A DNA stretch of 64,000 nt from Arenibacter sp. F20364 (GCF_023015905.1 NZ_JALKBD010000015.1:79288-143287), one strand, 5' to 3'; shown: positions 36,701 through 45,621, numbered from the stretch's first letter. Program-made: numbers and translations. The notes: generated by a model from the letters alone, not told the origin.

Positions 36701-36878
36701 TGAAATTACCATCAAAATCTGTCTGTGCGCCATTGGTAGTTCCTTTTACAACGACACTAGCTCCCGGTAAGGGACCAGTAGCATCAGATACCGTACCTGA
36801 CACTTCTTGAGCTGAAGCTAGTCCAAAACACAAAAATGTTCCAAATAGCAAAAAGCTCTTAAGTAATTTAAGATTCAT
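33756..36878 (-). CDS. susC: SusC-type TonB-dependent oligosaccharide receptor
   Basis: 1040 residues. Signal peptide MNLKLLKSFLLFGTFLCFGL ending at ASAQ. A carboxypeptidase-D-like regulatory domain (about 25-100, SGTVSDATGPLPGASVVVKG) precedes a plug (VVIIGYGTTTVKDATGAVS, SILKDASSTAIYGSRGANGVVIITT) and a large beta-barrel that ends in the strand YTLGFNVTF. It imports oligosaccharides, powered by TonB. No anti-sigma-interacting N-terminal domain is visible, and regulation fits the divergent LacI gene instead. A -7-like CAAATATA on the plus strand at 37111-37118 (TATATTTG on the minus strand) could be its promoter. Confidence 0.93.
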   Translation of the reverse strand: MNLKLLKSFLLFGTFLCFGLASAQEVSGTVSDATGPLPGASVVVKGTTNGAQTDFDGNFTLSDVDASAILVFSYIGYKTQEVAVGNQTTINIMMEEDAQALAEVVIIGYGTTTVKDATGAVSAVTSEDFNGGVISSPEQLIQGKTAGVQISQGSGEPGSGVSIRIRGTSSVRSNNDPLFVVDGVPLPSGGSSSEGTDIGVGSSSARNPLSFLNPNDIESMSILKDASSTAIYGSRGANGVVIITTKSGKGGAQGGTWEFSSDLSFSSPANEFDLLNRSEFLSAVSAFGGSATDLGNDTDWQSLVTRNSSSTNNNLAYSQNYGSGNVRATFNYGKQFGIVPKSSQERVTGRINLSQRLLDDKLRLDLQSTISRVNDEAPPLSGSAGSTGDMLGSAYSANPTWPASSSFNPGDRINPLNLLENWQSLTYTDRFLINFSASYDIVEDLTAKATVGYDKSNSTREAELGSKSFNVSRGAGGNGRGAINDLDLENSLLELTLSYKKEFDNSVLDVLGGFSYQDFNTKQRNVEGWGYSTTNLNSMARNLNDAASKIESMITGSYQQYGYASGGDADLFVNRLFPEPVSDRLGEVSIPVKSIFTNTFDNTDELQSFFARANYSLANKYLFTATVRADGSSRFGENNRYGIFPSAAFAWKINEEDFMGDAMSTLKLRLSYGITGNQDGLGYGRFARRERYSIATLGDPNISDGGGVSVPGISTVEFANPDLKWEETTQYNVGLDFGFANDRFNGSIDVYRKETRDLLLNIEAAQPSPQPTFFQNLDAIVLNQGGEFSLNYDILQGEDYSWTAGFNVAYNKNEITDFDGEIAAGTIRGAGLSNAFAQRLASGQPLYSFYLRKFTGFDANGNPVHEGGVDNQQFLGKSALPDFTGGFSTSANYKNWSASMYFNGQFGNYIYNNTANAFFTGGAIGSGNNVTQNVVELAGQEGRFAEASVSSRFLEKGDFVRLQTASISYDVPLKDGLFKSMRLSLTGQNLFVITDYSGLDPEVSVAPASAALLNGLPIAGIDYSAFPRPRTYTLGFNVTF

Positions 36879-37013
36879 ACATTGTTAGTTTTAATTGAGT
36901 TAAATAATAATTGAGTTAAATAATTGCTTATAATTCTAGTTTTAAATTCGAATATAAATAATAAAATATCCATTTATTGTTATATTCATAAATTTAACGT
37001 CTAAAAAACACCT

Positions 37014-37023
37014 AAAACGTTTT
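37014..37023. promoter_or_regulatory. LacI-type operator-like palindrome AAAACGTTTT
   Basis: Perfect 10-bp palindrome with central CG, identical to the one at 29492-29501. It lies between the susC and lacI genes, which fits an operator for the LacI-family product of 37290-38327. Confidence 0.5.
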
Positions 37024-37251
37024 CGTACAATTGCGCTTTTCGGAATATCAAATCAAAATGGCTAATTACATATTTTCGCCCCTTTGAATTTCCAAATAAA
37101 TAGTACCATACAAATATACTGCAATTTTATATTCAATGGTATTTTGATTAAATCATATACTATTTTAACATTTTACAAAAATTGATTTCACTCCTAACCT
37201 TAATATATTACATTTACATCTTGTAATTAAATATTCCAATTTGTGCCAATC

Positions 37252-37273
37252 AAGTACAAATGCTTTTGTACTT
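37252..37273. promoter_or_regulatory. 9-bp inverted repeat upstream of lacI
   Basis: The arms AAGTACAAA and TTTGTACTT are perfect complements separated by TGCT. The repeat ends 16 bases before the TTG start of the regulator gene, so it could be an autoregulatory site or an mRNA hairpin controlling initiation. Confidence 0.45.
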
Positions 37274-37289
37274 TTAGTAGTATATTGAT

Positions 37290-38327
37290 TTGAAAAAAAA
37301 TTCAATTTTGAAAAGAAAAATAACCCTCAAACATATTGCAAGGGAATTAGGGGTTTCCATTTCTACGGTATCCAAAGCCTTGAAAAATAGTGAGGAAATT
37401 GGATCGGACACTAAAGAAAAGGTCCAGGCTTTTGCAAAATTATACAATTACAAGCCCAACAATATTGCCATCAGCTTAAAAAATAAGCGCACCAAAAACA
37501 TTGGGGTAATAATTCCAGATATCGTTCATCATTTTTTTACCACAGTTTTCAGGGGAATAGAAAAATACGCCAATGCCAAAGGTTATAATGTAATCGTATG
37601 TGTCTCCGATGAATCGTTCGACAAGGAAGTCATAAATATGGAATTGCTTGCCAATGGAAGTATAGACGGGTTTATTATGGCCCTCTCCTCGGGCACTCAA
37701 TTAAAAAATGACTATAACCATTTAAAGGAAGTTACCGAACAAGGGATACCCTTAGTTTTATTTGACCGGGTTGCAGAGGATATAAAATGCGACAAGGTAT
37801 ACATCAATGATAGAAAAGGCGCTTACAACGCAGTAACCAAATTTATAAATGACGGAAGAAAAAGAATTGCTCTAATCACTACAGATGACTATATAAGTGT
37901 AAGTAGGGAAAGAGCCGTGGGCTATACCCAGGCATTGTCCGACAATGGCATTGTATTTAACGAAAACCTAATACTCAAACTTCCTTCTATGGAAATAGAT
38001 GAAAAAATGATCGAGGATTTTTTTAAAAGGGAAAAAGTAGACGCCGTACTGAGTGTTAATGAAATATTTGCCATCCACAGTATGCGGTTGGTACAAAGTA
38101 AAGGCCTAGAAATTCCAGAGGACATTTCCTTTATAGGCTTCACAGATGGACTTTTGTCCAAATACGCCTCTCCTGGATTGACCGCTATTGCCCAACACGG
38201 GGAACAAATGGGGGAAATAGCGGCAGAAATACTTATAGAAAAAGTAGAAAATGATATGGAGGAGGAAACATTCGTTACCAAGATTTTGGAACCCACCATA
38301 ATAGAACGTGGATCAACAGTCAACTAG
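37290..38327 (+). CDS. LacI/GalR-family transcriptional regulator
   Basis: 345 residues. The HTH (about 12-33, TLKHIARELGVSISTVSKALKN) is followed by the hinge helix and a periplasmic-binding-protein-like effector domain (NIGVIIPDIVHHFFTTVFRGIEKYA, DGFIMALSSG, PLVLFDRVAED, VDAVLSVNEIFAIHSMR, ISFIGFTDGLLSKYASPGLTAIAQHGEQMG). The frame begins with TTG and there is no ATG before the HTH, so the TTG start seems real. It is divergent from susCD and heads the pgmB/GH65/GH13 run, so it probably controls both arms in answer to maltose or a related sugar. Confidence 0.93.
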   Translation: MKKNSILKRKITLKHIARELGVSISTVSKALKNSEEIGSDTKEKVQAFAKLYNYKPNNIAISLKNKRTKNIGVIIPDIVHHFFTTVFRGIEKYANAKGYNVIVCVSDESFDKEVINMELLANGSIDGFIMALSSGTQLKNDYNHLKEVTEQGIPLVLFDRVAEDIKCDKVYINDRKGAYNAVTKFINDGRKRIALITTDDYISVSRERAVGYTQALSDNGIVFNENLILKLPSMEIDEKMIEDFFKREKVDAVLSVNEIFAIHSMRLVQSKGLEIPEDISFIGFTDGLLSKYASPGLTAIAQHGEQMGEIAAEILIEKVENDMEEETFVTKILEPTIIERGSTVN

Positions 38328-38487
38328 GACCCACATCACTTAATTGCTAGGCAAGAATTATTCAATTACTGAGGGAAATATAGAAATATTGTAGACCGCC
38401 TAAAACTATTATAAGCCTATAGGACTTCATTAACAAGAATCTCGTCTTCCTATGATCGGGCCAAATTTTAATCAATATCTTAAACCA

Positions 38488-39141
38488 ATGAAGAAAATAG
38501 GATTTATATTCGATTTGGATGGTGTTATCGTAGATACCGCCAAATATCATTACCTGGCCTGGAGAAAATTGGCCAATGAATTGGGATTTGAATTTACAAT
38601 AGAGCAAAACGAACTTTTTAAAGGGGTAAGTCGCAAAAGATGCCTGGAGATCCTATTGGAAATTGGGAAAATCAAGGCATCACAAGAACAGTTCAACGGA
38701 TGGTTGGTGGAGAAGAATGAGGATTATTTATCCCTAATAGAAAAAATGGACGCATCGGAAATATTGCCCGATGTACAAAGGGTACTGAAGTTCCTTAAAA
38801 AACAGAAAATGCCAATAGCCTTGGGGTCTGCCAGCAAAAATGCACGCCCGATTTTGGAAAAAGTAAAATTAATGGATTATTTTGATGCTATTGTGGACGG
38901 CACCCAAGTAACCAAAGCCAAGCCCGATCCAGAAGTTTTTTTGTTGGCCGCAGCACAAATGGGGGTAAATCCCAAGGAGTGTGTGGTCTTTGAAGATGCG
39001 GTTGCCGGAATAGAGGCCGCCAACAATGCAGGAATGTTGAGCATAGGCATTGGGGAGGAAAAAGTACTCTCCGAGGCAAAATTTGTTTTCGCAAATTTTA
39101 CGGAAATTGATGATGTCTTCCTAAACCGGCTAATTGAATAA
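38488..39141 (+). CDS. pgmB: Beta-phosphoglucomutase
   Basis: 217 residues from the ATG at 38488 (a 12-residue longer frame from 38452 lacks similarity). HAD-superfamily motifs are DLDGVIVDT (Asp9 nucleophile, Asp11), GSASKNA (motif II Ser), K in TKAKPDPEVF, and FEDAVAGIEAANNAG. The cap has RGVSRKRC-type residues (KGVSRKRCLEILLEIG), the beta-PGM signature. It interconverts beta-glucose-1-phosphate and glucose-6-phosphate, the step after maltose phosphorylase, whose gene follows at 39249. Confidence 0.94.
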   Translation: MKKIGFIFDLDGVIVDTAKYHYLAWRKLANELGFEFTIEQNELFKGVSRKRCLEILLEIGKIKASQEQFNGWLVEKNEDYLSLIEKMDASEILPDVQRVLKFLKKQKMPIALGSASKNARPILEKVKLMDYFDAIVDGTQVTKAKPDPEVFLLAAAQMGVNPKECVVFEDAVAGIEAANNAGMLSIGIGEEKVLSEAKFVFANFTEIDDVFLNRLIE

Positions 39142-39248
39142 ACCCTACGATGAACATTGACAATAATTAATTAATTTGGTGTCCTCCCAATTAGAATCTG
39201 ACACAAAAACACCTAAGCCCATTACAATAACCGAGAAACACTAGCACA

Positions 39249-41564
39249 ATGAATCAAGATTATATAAAGCCCGATAACTGGTCTATCATAGAAGAAGGAT
39301 TTGAACAAGAAAGAGTAAAATCCTCGGAAAGCTTGTTCAGTCTTGGAAATGGTGCCATGGGGCAACGCGCCAATTTTGAAGAGAAATATACCGGGCCCAC
39401 TTTTCAAGGAAGTTATATTGGAGGAGTATATTACCCAGATAAAACACGTGTAGGCTGGTGGAAAAACGGCTATCCCGAATATTTTGCCAAAGTATTGAAC
39501 GCTCCTAACTGGATTGGCATCAATGTTCTTATCAATGGGGAAACTTTGGATCTCAATACCTGTAAGAGCGTAGCGGATTTTCGTAGGGAAATAAACATGA
39601 AAGAAGGCTGGTATATCCGGAGCTTCAGGGCTACTCTGCCCAATGATACAATAATTGAGGTAAAGATTACCCGATTCCTGAGTTTGGACTTTGATGAAGT
39701 AGGTGCCATTAAATACCAAATTACGGCCATCAACCAGGATAGCTCAATTGCTTTTCACCCCTATGTTGATAGTGGAATTACCAATGAGGACACCAATTGG
39801 GACGACCAATTTTGGAATACCACAGGGGTTAATTCGGACGGGTTTCAAGCTTTTATTGAGGCACATACCCTGAAGACCAATTTCGCTACCTGTACGTTTA
39901 TGGAATCCAGAATGTACCATAACAATGAAATAGAAAAAGAAAAACCGCTAGAAGCCATATCGGATACAAATATTGTACATCTCTTTAAAAAGGACATAAA
40001 AAAAGGGGACACCCTATCACTGATAAAATTTGGGGGATATACGGTTTCCACGAACCATAGGGCCCATGAATTGATCTTGGCCGCCAAAAGTGTTTTGCAC
40101 AAGGTGACGGAATTAGGTTTTGAGGCCCTATTGGAGCAACAAAAGAAATCATGGTCCGAAATTTGGGAAATGAGCGATATTACAATTGATGGTGATGTAA
40201 AGGCACAACAGGGAATCCGCTTCAATATTTTTCATTTGAACCAGACCTATTTGGGCAAGGATTCCAGACTTAATATTGGCCCCAAGGGATTCACAGGTGA
40301 AAAATACGGCGGAAGTACTTATTGGGATACCGAGGCCTATTGTATTCCCTTTTACATGGCCACCAAGAATAAAAAGGTGGCAAGAAACTTATTGACATAT
40401 AGGTACAACCATTTGGAAAAGGCCATTGAAAATGCCCAAAAATTAGGTTTTGTAGATGGTGCAGCCCTCTACCCCATGGTAACCATGAACGGGGAAGAAT
40501 GCCATAACGAGTGGGAAATAACATTCGAGGAAATTCATCGGAATGGTGCCATTGCCTTTGCCATTTACAATTACTACCGCTTTACAGGAGATTACACCTA
40601 TATCCCGGAAATGGGCTTGGAGGTCTTGATCGGTATAGCCCGTTTTTGGCATCAAAGGGCCACCTTCTCCTCTCAAAAAAACAAATATGTTATTCTAGGG
40701 GTCACAGGTCCAAACGAATACGAAAACAATGTAAACAATAACTGGTACACGAATTACATTGCCAAATGGTGCTTTAATTATGCCCTTCATGAACTGCAAA
40801 AAGTAAAAGAGGGATATCCGGACGACTATAATCGAATTATTGGAGTCACCAAACTGTCTGAAAAGGAAACCCAGGACTGGAGCAAGGTGGCCAAAAATAT
40901 GTACTTCCCATATGATGAAAAATTAGGCGTTTATTTGCAACAAGATGGTTTTTTGGACAAGGAACTAATCCCCGTAAAAGAATTGAACAAAAAAGATCGA
41001 CCCATAAATCAGAAATGGAGCTGGGACAGGATTTTAAGGTCGCCTTACATTAAACAGGCAGATACACTTCAAGGATTTTATTTCTTTGAAGACCACTTTA
41101 CCATAGACGAACTGGAAAAACATTTCGACTTTTACGAACCCTTCACGGTGCATGAATCCTCCTTATCCCCATGTGTCCATAGTATTCAGGCTGCAAAGTT
41201 GAACCGAATGGACCAAGCTTATTCCTTTTATCTACGTACATCCCGATTGGATTTGGACGATTACAACAAGGAAGTCAAGGAAGGGCTACATATTACATCC
41301 ATGGCCGGAACCTGGATGAGCATAGTGGAAGGTTTTGGGGGTATGAGAATTTTGGAGGACAAACTGTCCTTTACCCCAAGAATCCCAAAGGAATGGAAAT
41401 CCTTCTCCTTCAAAGTAAATTTTAGGGATAGAATTTTAAAGGTAAAGGTTTCGGAAAAGGAAACCACTTTTGACTTGGAAGGCACCAACGAAATGTCCAT
41501 TCGTGTAAACGGAAAACGTGTAGTTTTAACTCCTGGCAAGAAAACCTATTCTCTGGCCAACTAA
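39249..41564 (+). CDS. Maltose phosphorylase (GH65)
   Basis: 771 residues, no signal, so cytoplasmic. The (alpha/alpha)6 GH65 fold is seen from the N-terminal sandwich (SLFSLGNGAMGQRANFEE) through the catalytic region with GGSTYWDTEAYCIPFY (about 354-369) and HNEWEITFEEIHRNG (about 419-433), which contains the general acid Glu. The C-terminal HESSLSPCVHSIQAAK holds the phosphate-binding region. It splits maltose with phosphate to glucose and beta-glucose-1-phosphate. The next gene upstream, pgmB, uses that product. Related GH65 members act on trehalose or kojibiose, but the neighbours favour maltose. Confidence 0.92.
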   Translation: MNQDYIKPDNWSIIEEGFEQERVKSSESLFSLGNGAMGQRANFEEKYTGPTFQGSYIGGVYYPDKTRVGWWKNGYPEYFAKVLNAPNWIGINVLINGETLDLNTCKSVADFRREINMKEGWYIRSFRATLPNDTIIEVKITRFLSLDFDEVGAIKYQITAINQDSSIAFHPYVDSGITNEDTNWDDQFWNTTGVNSDGFQAFIEAHTLKTNFATCTFMESRMYHNNEIEKEKPLEAISDTNIVHLFKKDIKKGDTLSLIKFGGYTVSTNHRAHELILAAKSVLHKVTELGFEALLEQQKKSWSEIWEMSDITIDGDVKAQQGIRFNIFHLNQTYLGKDSRLNIGPKGFTGEKYGGSTYWDTEAYCIPFYMATKNKKVARNLLTYRYNHLEKAIENAQKLGFVDGAALYPMVTMNGEECHNEWEITFEEIHRNGAIAFAIYNYYRFTGDYTYIPEMGLEVLIGIARFWHQRATFSSQKNKYVILGVTGPNEYENNVNNNWYTNYIAKWCFNYALHELQKVKEGYPDDYNRIIGVTKLSEKETQDWSKVAKNMYFPYDEKLGVYLQQDGFLDKELIPVKELNKKDRPINQKWSWDRILRSPYIKQADTLQGFYFFEDHFTIDELEKHFDFYEPFTVHESSLSPCVHSIQAAKLNRMDQAYSFYLRTSRLDLDDYNKEVKEGLHITSMAGTWMSIVEGFGGMRILEDKLSFTPRIPKEWKSFSFKVNFRDRILKVKVSEKETTFDLEGTNEMSIRVNGKRVVLTPGKKTYSLAN

Positions 41565-41722
41565 ACCCAGGGCAATGTTAAGAACATTTAAAAAATGAAT
41601 GATTGGGATAATTTTTAAAAAACTTTGATCGATAGCGCTAAAACTCACTGCAGAAACAAAAATTTTCGAATAAATTAACCTAAATTCCAAAAACAAGTGC
41701 CAATATTGCAGTGAAAAGCTTT

Positions 41723-41745
41723 ACAAAACAGCCTTAGTGTTTTGT
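41723..41745 (+). promoter_or_regulatory. Hairpin in the leader of the GH13 gene
   Basis: The arms ACAAAACA and TGTTTTGT pair perfectly around a 7-base loop. The hairpin ends 19 bases before the start codon at 41765, where it could influence translation or mark a transcription boundary. Confidence 0.35.
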
Positions 41746-41764
41746 TCCGAAAAGAAAGCACAAA

Positions 41765-43555
41765 ATGAAAGAGACCACTGAAATTCGAAAAACAGTAGTT
41801 TATCAAGTATTTACCAGATTGTTCGGGAATACCAATACCACCAATAAACCTTGGGGCACCATAGAAGAAAATGGGGTGGGCAAATTAAGTGACTTCACAC
41901 AAAAGGCTTTAAAAGAAATTAAGGATCTTGGGATAACCCATATTTGGTATACAGGTATTCCCCACCACGCCCTTATCAGGGATTATTCCGCATATGGCAT
42001 CTCCAATGACGACCCGGATATTGTTAAGGGCAGGGCGGGTTCGCCCTATGCCGTAAGGGACTATTACAGCGTTAACCCAGATTTGGCCAACGATCCGAGA
42101 AATAGAAATTCGGAGTTCAAAGACCTATTGACCAGGAGCCATAAGGAAGGTTTAAAAGTTATCATAGATATTGTTCCAAACCATATTGCCCGAAAATATG
42201 AAGGTAATAATAATCCCAAAGGGGTAGTGGATTTTGGCACCAATGACAACACCGATGTTGTCTATGATAAGAACAATAATTTTTACTACAATCCGGGGGA
42301 ATCCTTTACCGTTCCTGATTGGCGGGACGGCTACCTTCCCCTTGGCGGAGAAGAATATAATATTCCCGGTGGCAAATTCACTGAAACCCCCGCAAAATGG
42401 ACCGGAAATGGTTCCCGTTTGTCCAAACCCGATTTTAATGATTGGTACGAAACGGTAAAAATTAATTACGGAATTAGTCCGGATGGACGTTGCGATTTTG
42501 CATCGCTGCCAGAAGATTTTGGCCACAAAAACTTTTCTGAACATTTTGAATTCTGGAAAGGCAAAGAGATCCCCGATTCCTGGATAAAATTTAGGGATAT
42601 TGCCCTTTTCTGGTTAAATGAAGGAGTGGACGGATTTCGCTATGACATGGCCGAAATGGTTCCAGTAGAATTCTGGAGCTTTATGAATTCGTCCATAAAA
42701 ATGAAAAAACCAGATGCATTTTTAATGGCAGAGGTCTATAATCCACAGCTGTACAGGGATTACATCTTTAAAGGAAAAATGGACTATCTCTATGACAAGG
42801 TAGAATTTTATGATTCCTTAAAACATATTATGCAGGGCCATGGGTGGACAGACCATATCCCTGTAGTCCAAAACGGGCTCATGGATATTGAGCACCAAAT
42901 GTTACATTTTCTTGAGAATCATGACGAGCAGCGTATTGCCTGTCCCGAATTTTTGGGTAATGCCGAAAAAGCCAAACCGGGCATGGTAGTATCCGCCACC
43001 ATAAGCACCTCGCCTACCATGATCTACTTTGGACAAGAAGTTGGCGAACCAGCCGAGGAAAGTCCTGGATTTGGTTCCCCGAGTAGAACTTCCATCTTCG
43101 ATTATGTTGGGGTCCCCCACTTTCAACGTTGGATGAACAACAAAAAATTTGACGGGGGGCAACTCTCCACAAAAGAAAAAGAATTAAGGACTTTTTATAA
43201 GAATTTGCTCAATTTCACCATTAATAGCAGTGCCTTAATGGGAAAATACAAGGATATTCATTTTTATAATAAAGACTATACGGAATATTACAATCACCGG
43301 GTTTTATCCTTTGTTCGATGGTCAAAGAACGAAAAACTCATTGTTATTTCTAATTTTGATGCCGGTCAAGCCTTTGGATTTGATTTAAAACTCCCAAGGG
43401 AAATTATTAAGGAATGGGGGCTACAGAATAGTACCTACCTTGTAAAGGACGAATTGTTCGGGGAAAAGGAATTATCCTTAAATGTCGAAAATGAAATTGG
43501 CCATATAAGAATTGACATACATCCCTTGGAATCATTAATTTTAAGTTTAAAATAG
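41765..43555 (+). CDS. GH13 alpha-amylase-family glycoside hydrolase, cytoplasmic
   Basis: 596 residues without a signal peptide. The four GH13 regions are DIVPNH (about 135-140), GFRYDMAE (nucleophile Asp294), FLMAEVYN (acid/base Glu323) and FLENHDEQR (Asp387). The (beta/alpha)8 barrel is followed by a C-terminal beta domain (FVRWSKNEKLIVISNFD). It hydrolyses alpha-1,4 or 1,6 glucosidic bonds of imported malto-oligosaccharides or cyclodextrins. It is 200 bases downstream of the GH65 gene in the same direction and shares the locus with the LacI regulator. Exact specificity within GH13 cannot be set by eye. Confidence 0.92.
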   Translation: MKETTEIRKTVVYQVFTRLFGNTNTTNKPWGTIEENGVGKLSDFTQKALKEIKDLGITHIWYTGIPHHALIRDYSAYGISNDDPDIVKGRAGSPYAVRDYYSVNPDLANDPRNRNSEFKDLLTRSHKEGLKVIIDIVPNHIARKYEGNNNPKGVVDFGTNDNTDVVYDKNNNFYYNPGESFTVPDWRDGYLPLGGEEYNIPGGKFTETPAKWTGNGSRLSKPDFNDWYETVKINYGISPDGRCDFASLPEDFGHKNFSEHFEFWKGKEIPDSWIKFRDIALFWLNEGVDGFRYDMAEMVPVEFWSFMNSSIKMKKPDAFLMAEVYNPQLYRDYIFKGKMDYLYDKVEFYDSLKHIMQGHGWTDHIPVVQNGLMDIEHQMLHFLENHDEQRIACPEFLGNAEKAKPGMVVSATISTSPTMIYFGQEVGEPAEESPGFGSPSRTSIFDYVGVPHFQRWMNNKKFDGGQLSTKEKELRTFYKNLLNFTINSSALMGKYKDIHFYNKDYTEYYNHRVLSFVRWSKNEKLIVISNFDAGQAFGFDLKLPREIIKEWGLQNSTYLVKDELFGEKELSLNVENEIGHIRIDIHPLESLILSLK

Positions 43556-43572
43556 ATTTTTAGCATTACATT

Positions 43573-44325
43573 ATGAAAACATCATCAGTAGTAGGATCTT
43601 TTTTCTTGTTTCTATTAATTTTAAGTTGTGACAATATGAACAAACCCTTGGTTATTGGCCACAGAGGTGCCATGGGGCATGAAACGGAAAACACCTTGGC
43701 TTCTATTGAAAAAGCAATAGAACTTGGCGTGGATATGATAGAAATCGACGTCTTTAAAATAAAAAGTGGGGAAACTGTGGTTTTCCACGATGAAGATGTG
43801 GAAAGACTAACGGATAGTATTGGTAATATCGAGGATTATAATTTTGAAGACCTTCAGAAATTAACCCTGATCGGCAACCATAAAATTCCAACCCTACAGG
43901 AGGTGCTGAATGTTATTGATAAAAAAGTTCAATTAAATATTGAGCTCAAGGGATCCAATACAGCAGACAGGGTCAACTTTATCATGAATTACTACATAAA
44001 AGAAAAAGGCTGGCCGATTGACAAATTTATTATTTCCAGTTTTAAATGGGACGAGCTTCAGGCAATGCGTGCGCTGAATACCCAAGTCCCTATTGCCATC
44101 CTCGTATTTGGTGATCCATTGAACGCTTTGGAAATTGGAAAAGAACTGCAAGCGGTTGCTATAAATCCATATTTTGAAGACTTAACCCTTGAAAACGTCA
44201 ACGAGATTAAAAAGGCCGGATTTAAAATCTATCCATGGACCGTAAACGAACCCGAAGAAATTGAGGCTGTAGAAAGATTGGGAGTGGATGGTATAATTAC
44301 CAATTATCCAGAACGCATAAATTAA
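43573..44325 (+). CDS. Glycerophosphodiester phosphodiesterase, lipoprotein
   Basis: 250 residues. The signal ends at LILSCDN (lipobox Cys). The GDPD motif HRGAMGHETENTLAS is complete (His and Arg, Glu ligand), then EIDVFKIKSGETVVFHDEDVERLT with the second His, and LNIELKG with the Glu. It cleaves glycerophosphodiesters to glycerol-3-phosphate and an alcohol outside the cytoplasm. It lies 17 bases after the GH13 gene and overlaps the next gene in TAATG by one base. The glpF and glpK genes on the other strand use the related substrate glycerol. Confidence 0.9.
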   Translation: MKTSSVVGSFFLFLLILSCDNMNKPLVIGHRGAMGHETENTLASIEKAIELGVDMIEIDVFKIKSGETVVFHDEDVERLTDSIGNIEDYNFEDLQKLTLIGNHKIPTLQEVLNVIDKKVQLNIELKGSNTADRVNFIMNYYIKEKGWPIDKFIISSFKWDELQAMRALNTQVPIAILVFGDPLNALEIGKELQAVAINPYFEDLTLENVNEIKKAGFKIYPWTVNEPEEIEAVERLGVDGIITNYPERIN

Positions 44326-45614
44326 TGTTAGATGTACTTGTTTTAGGAGGAGGTGCAGCAGGTTTTTATAGCGCCATACACATAGTAGAAAGCAACCCTA
44401 ATTTAAAAGTAGTCATCTTGGAACGAGGCAAAGAAGTGCTCACCAAGGTAAAAGTATCCGGTGGGGGGCGCTGTAACGTTACCCACGCTGAATTTGACCC
44501 AAAGGAACTTGCCAAAAATTATCCTAGGGGAGAAAGGGAACTAGTAGGGCCGTTTCACTCCTATTGCAGTGGCGATACCATGGCCTTTTTTGAAAAGCGG
44601 GGCATACAATTGAATATTGAAGCCGACGGGAGGATCTTCCCGGCCTCCAACTCCTCCCAAACCATCATTGATTGTTTTCTAAATGAAACGGACCGACTGG
44701 GAATTAAAGTTCTCAAGAACAGTTCCATTGTTGGGATAACACCCCTTGGCGGAAATACGGGGACGGGGAACTACGCCTGGGCAATCAAAACAATTCGAAA
44801 TACCTACAAAGCCAAAAAAATATTGGTTGCTACGGGCAGCAATCCTAAAATATGGGAATTATTGAGGCAAATGGGGCATACTATCATAGCCCCTGTACCT
44901 TCTCTTTTTACCTTTAATATTGTAGATGAAAGAATAACCGGCATACAAGGGGTTAGTACCAATGCCAGCATCAAGATAATTCCCTCCAAAGTCAATAACG
45001 GAAAATTTAATGCGGCCCTTAAAAAATATTCCATCCACGCCTCAGATCTAGAATCCGAAGGCCCGCTTTTAATAACACACTGGGGAATGAGTGGCCCAGG
45101 CATATTGAGACTATCCGCTTGGGGAGCACAGTTATTGCATGAATTAAATTACAAGTTTACCATAAAGATAAATTGGCTACCCGCCTATCATGAAGAAGGA
45201 CTCTTACGACAACTTCAACAAATAGAGGAAGTTGAAGGAAGGAAAACCATACTTAGGACCAAAGCCTTTGATCTACCAAAACGGTTATGGGGCAGTCTGG
45301 TAAAAGCATCGGGCATTTCAGACAACGATAAATGGGCAGATATCTCCAAGACCCAATTACAACAATTGTCGAAACAGTTAACAGGTTCCAAATTTAGAGT
45401 AGATGGAAAAAGTACTTTTAAGGAAGAATTTGTCACTGCCGGAGGGGTAGACTTAAAGGAAATAAACTTTAAGACCTATGAAAGTAAATTGCTCCCAAAC
45501 CTCTATTTTGCCGGAGAAGTGATCAATGTAGATGCCATTACGGGCGGATTTAACTTTCAAAATGCCTGGACCGGGGCATTTATTGCAGCCCAGGCAATTG
45601 CCAGGCCTAAATAA
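44325..45614 (+). CDS. NAD(P)/FAD-dependent oxidoreductase, HI0933/BaiN/RdsA family
   Basis: 429 residues. The dinucleotide-binding GGGAAGFYSAIH (about 8-19) is followed by the family block KVKVSGGGRCNVTH (about 45-58) and RIFPASNSSQTI. Late motifs are TAGGVDLKEINFKTYESK and NLYFAGEVINVDAITGGFNFQNAWTGAF, the C-terminal FAD-binding part of this flavoprotein family. The reaction in flavobacteria is unknown. The start overlaps the stop of the GDPD gene by one base, so they are co-translated. Convergent with glpF, only 7 bases apart. Confidence 0.9.
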   Translation: MLDVLVLGGGAAGFYSAIHIVESNPNLKVVILERGKEVLTKVKVSGGGRCNVTHAEFDPKELAKNYPRGERELVGPFHSYCSGDTMAFFEKRGIQLNIEADGRIFPASNSSQTIIDCFLNETDRLGIKVLKNSSIVGITPLGGNTGTGNYAWAIKTIRNTYKAKKILVATGSNPKIWELLRQMGHTIIAPVPSLFTFNIVDERITGIQGVSTNASIKIIPSKVNNGKFNAALKKYSIHASDLESEGPLLITHWGMSGPGILRLSAWGAQLLHELNYKFTIKINWLPAYHEEGLLRQLQQIEEVEGRKTILRTKAFDLPKRLWGSLVKASGISDNDKWADISKTQLQQLSKQLTGSKFRVDGKSTFKEEFVTAGGVDLKEINFKTYESKLLPNLYFAGEVINVDAITGGFNFQNAWTGAFIAAQAIARPK

Positions 45615-45621
45615 GCGGCCA

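Larger units (their letters stand above)
36879..37289. promoter_or_regulatory. Divergent susC/lacI control region
   Basis: 411 AT-rich bases. It has the palindrome AAAACGTTTT (37014-37023), a -7-like box for susC at 37111-37118 (minus strand), and a 9-bp inverted repeat (37252-37273) 16 bases before the lacI start. No small gene is visible. Confidence 0.6.

Noticed and set aside
41646..41713. Inverted repeat CACTGCA/TGCAGTG before the GH13 gene
   Set aside because: The arms are 7 bp and 54 bases apart, easily a chance match.
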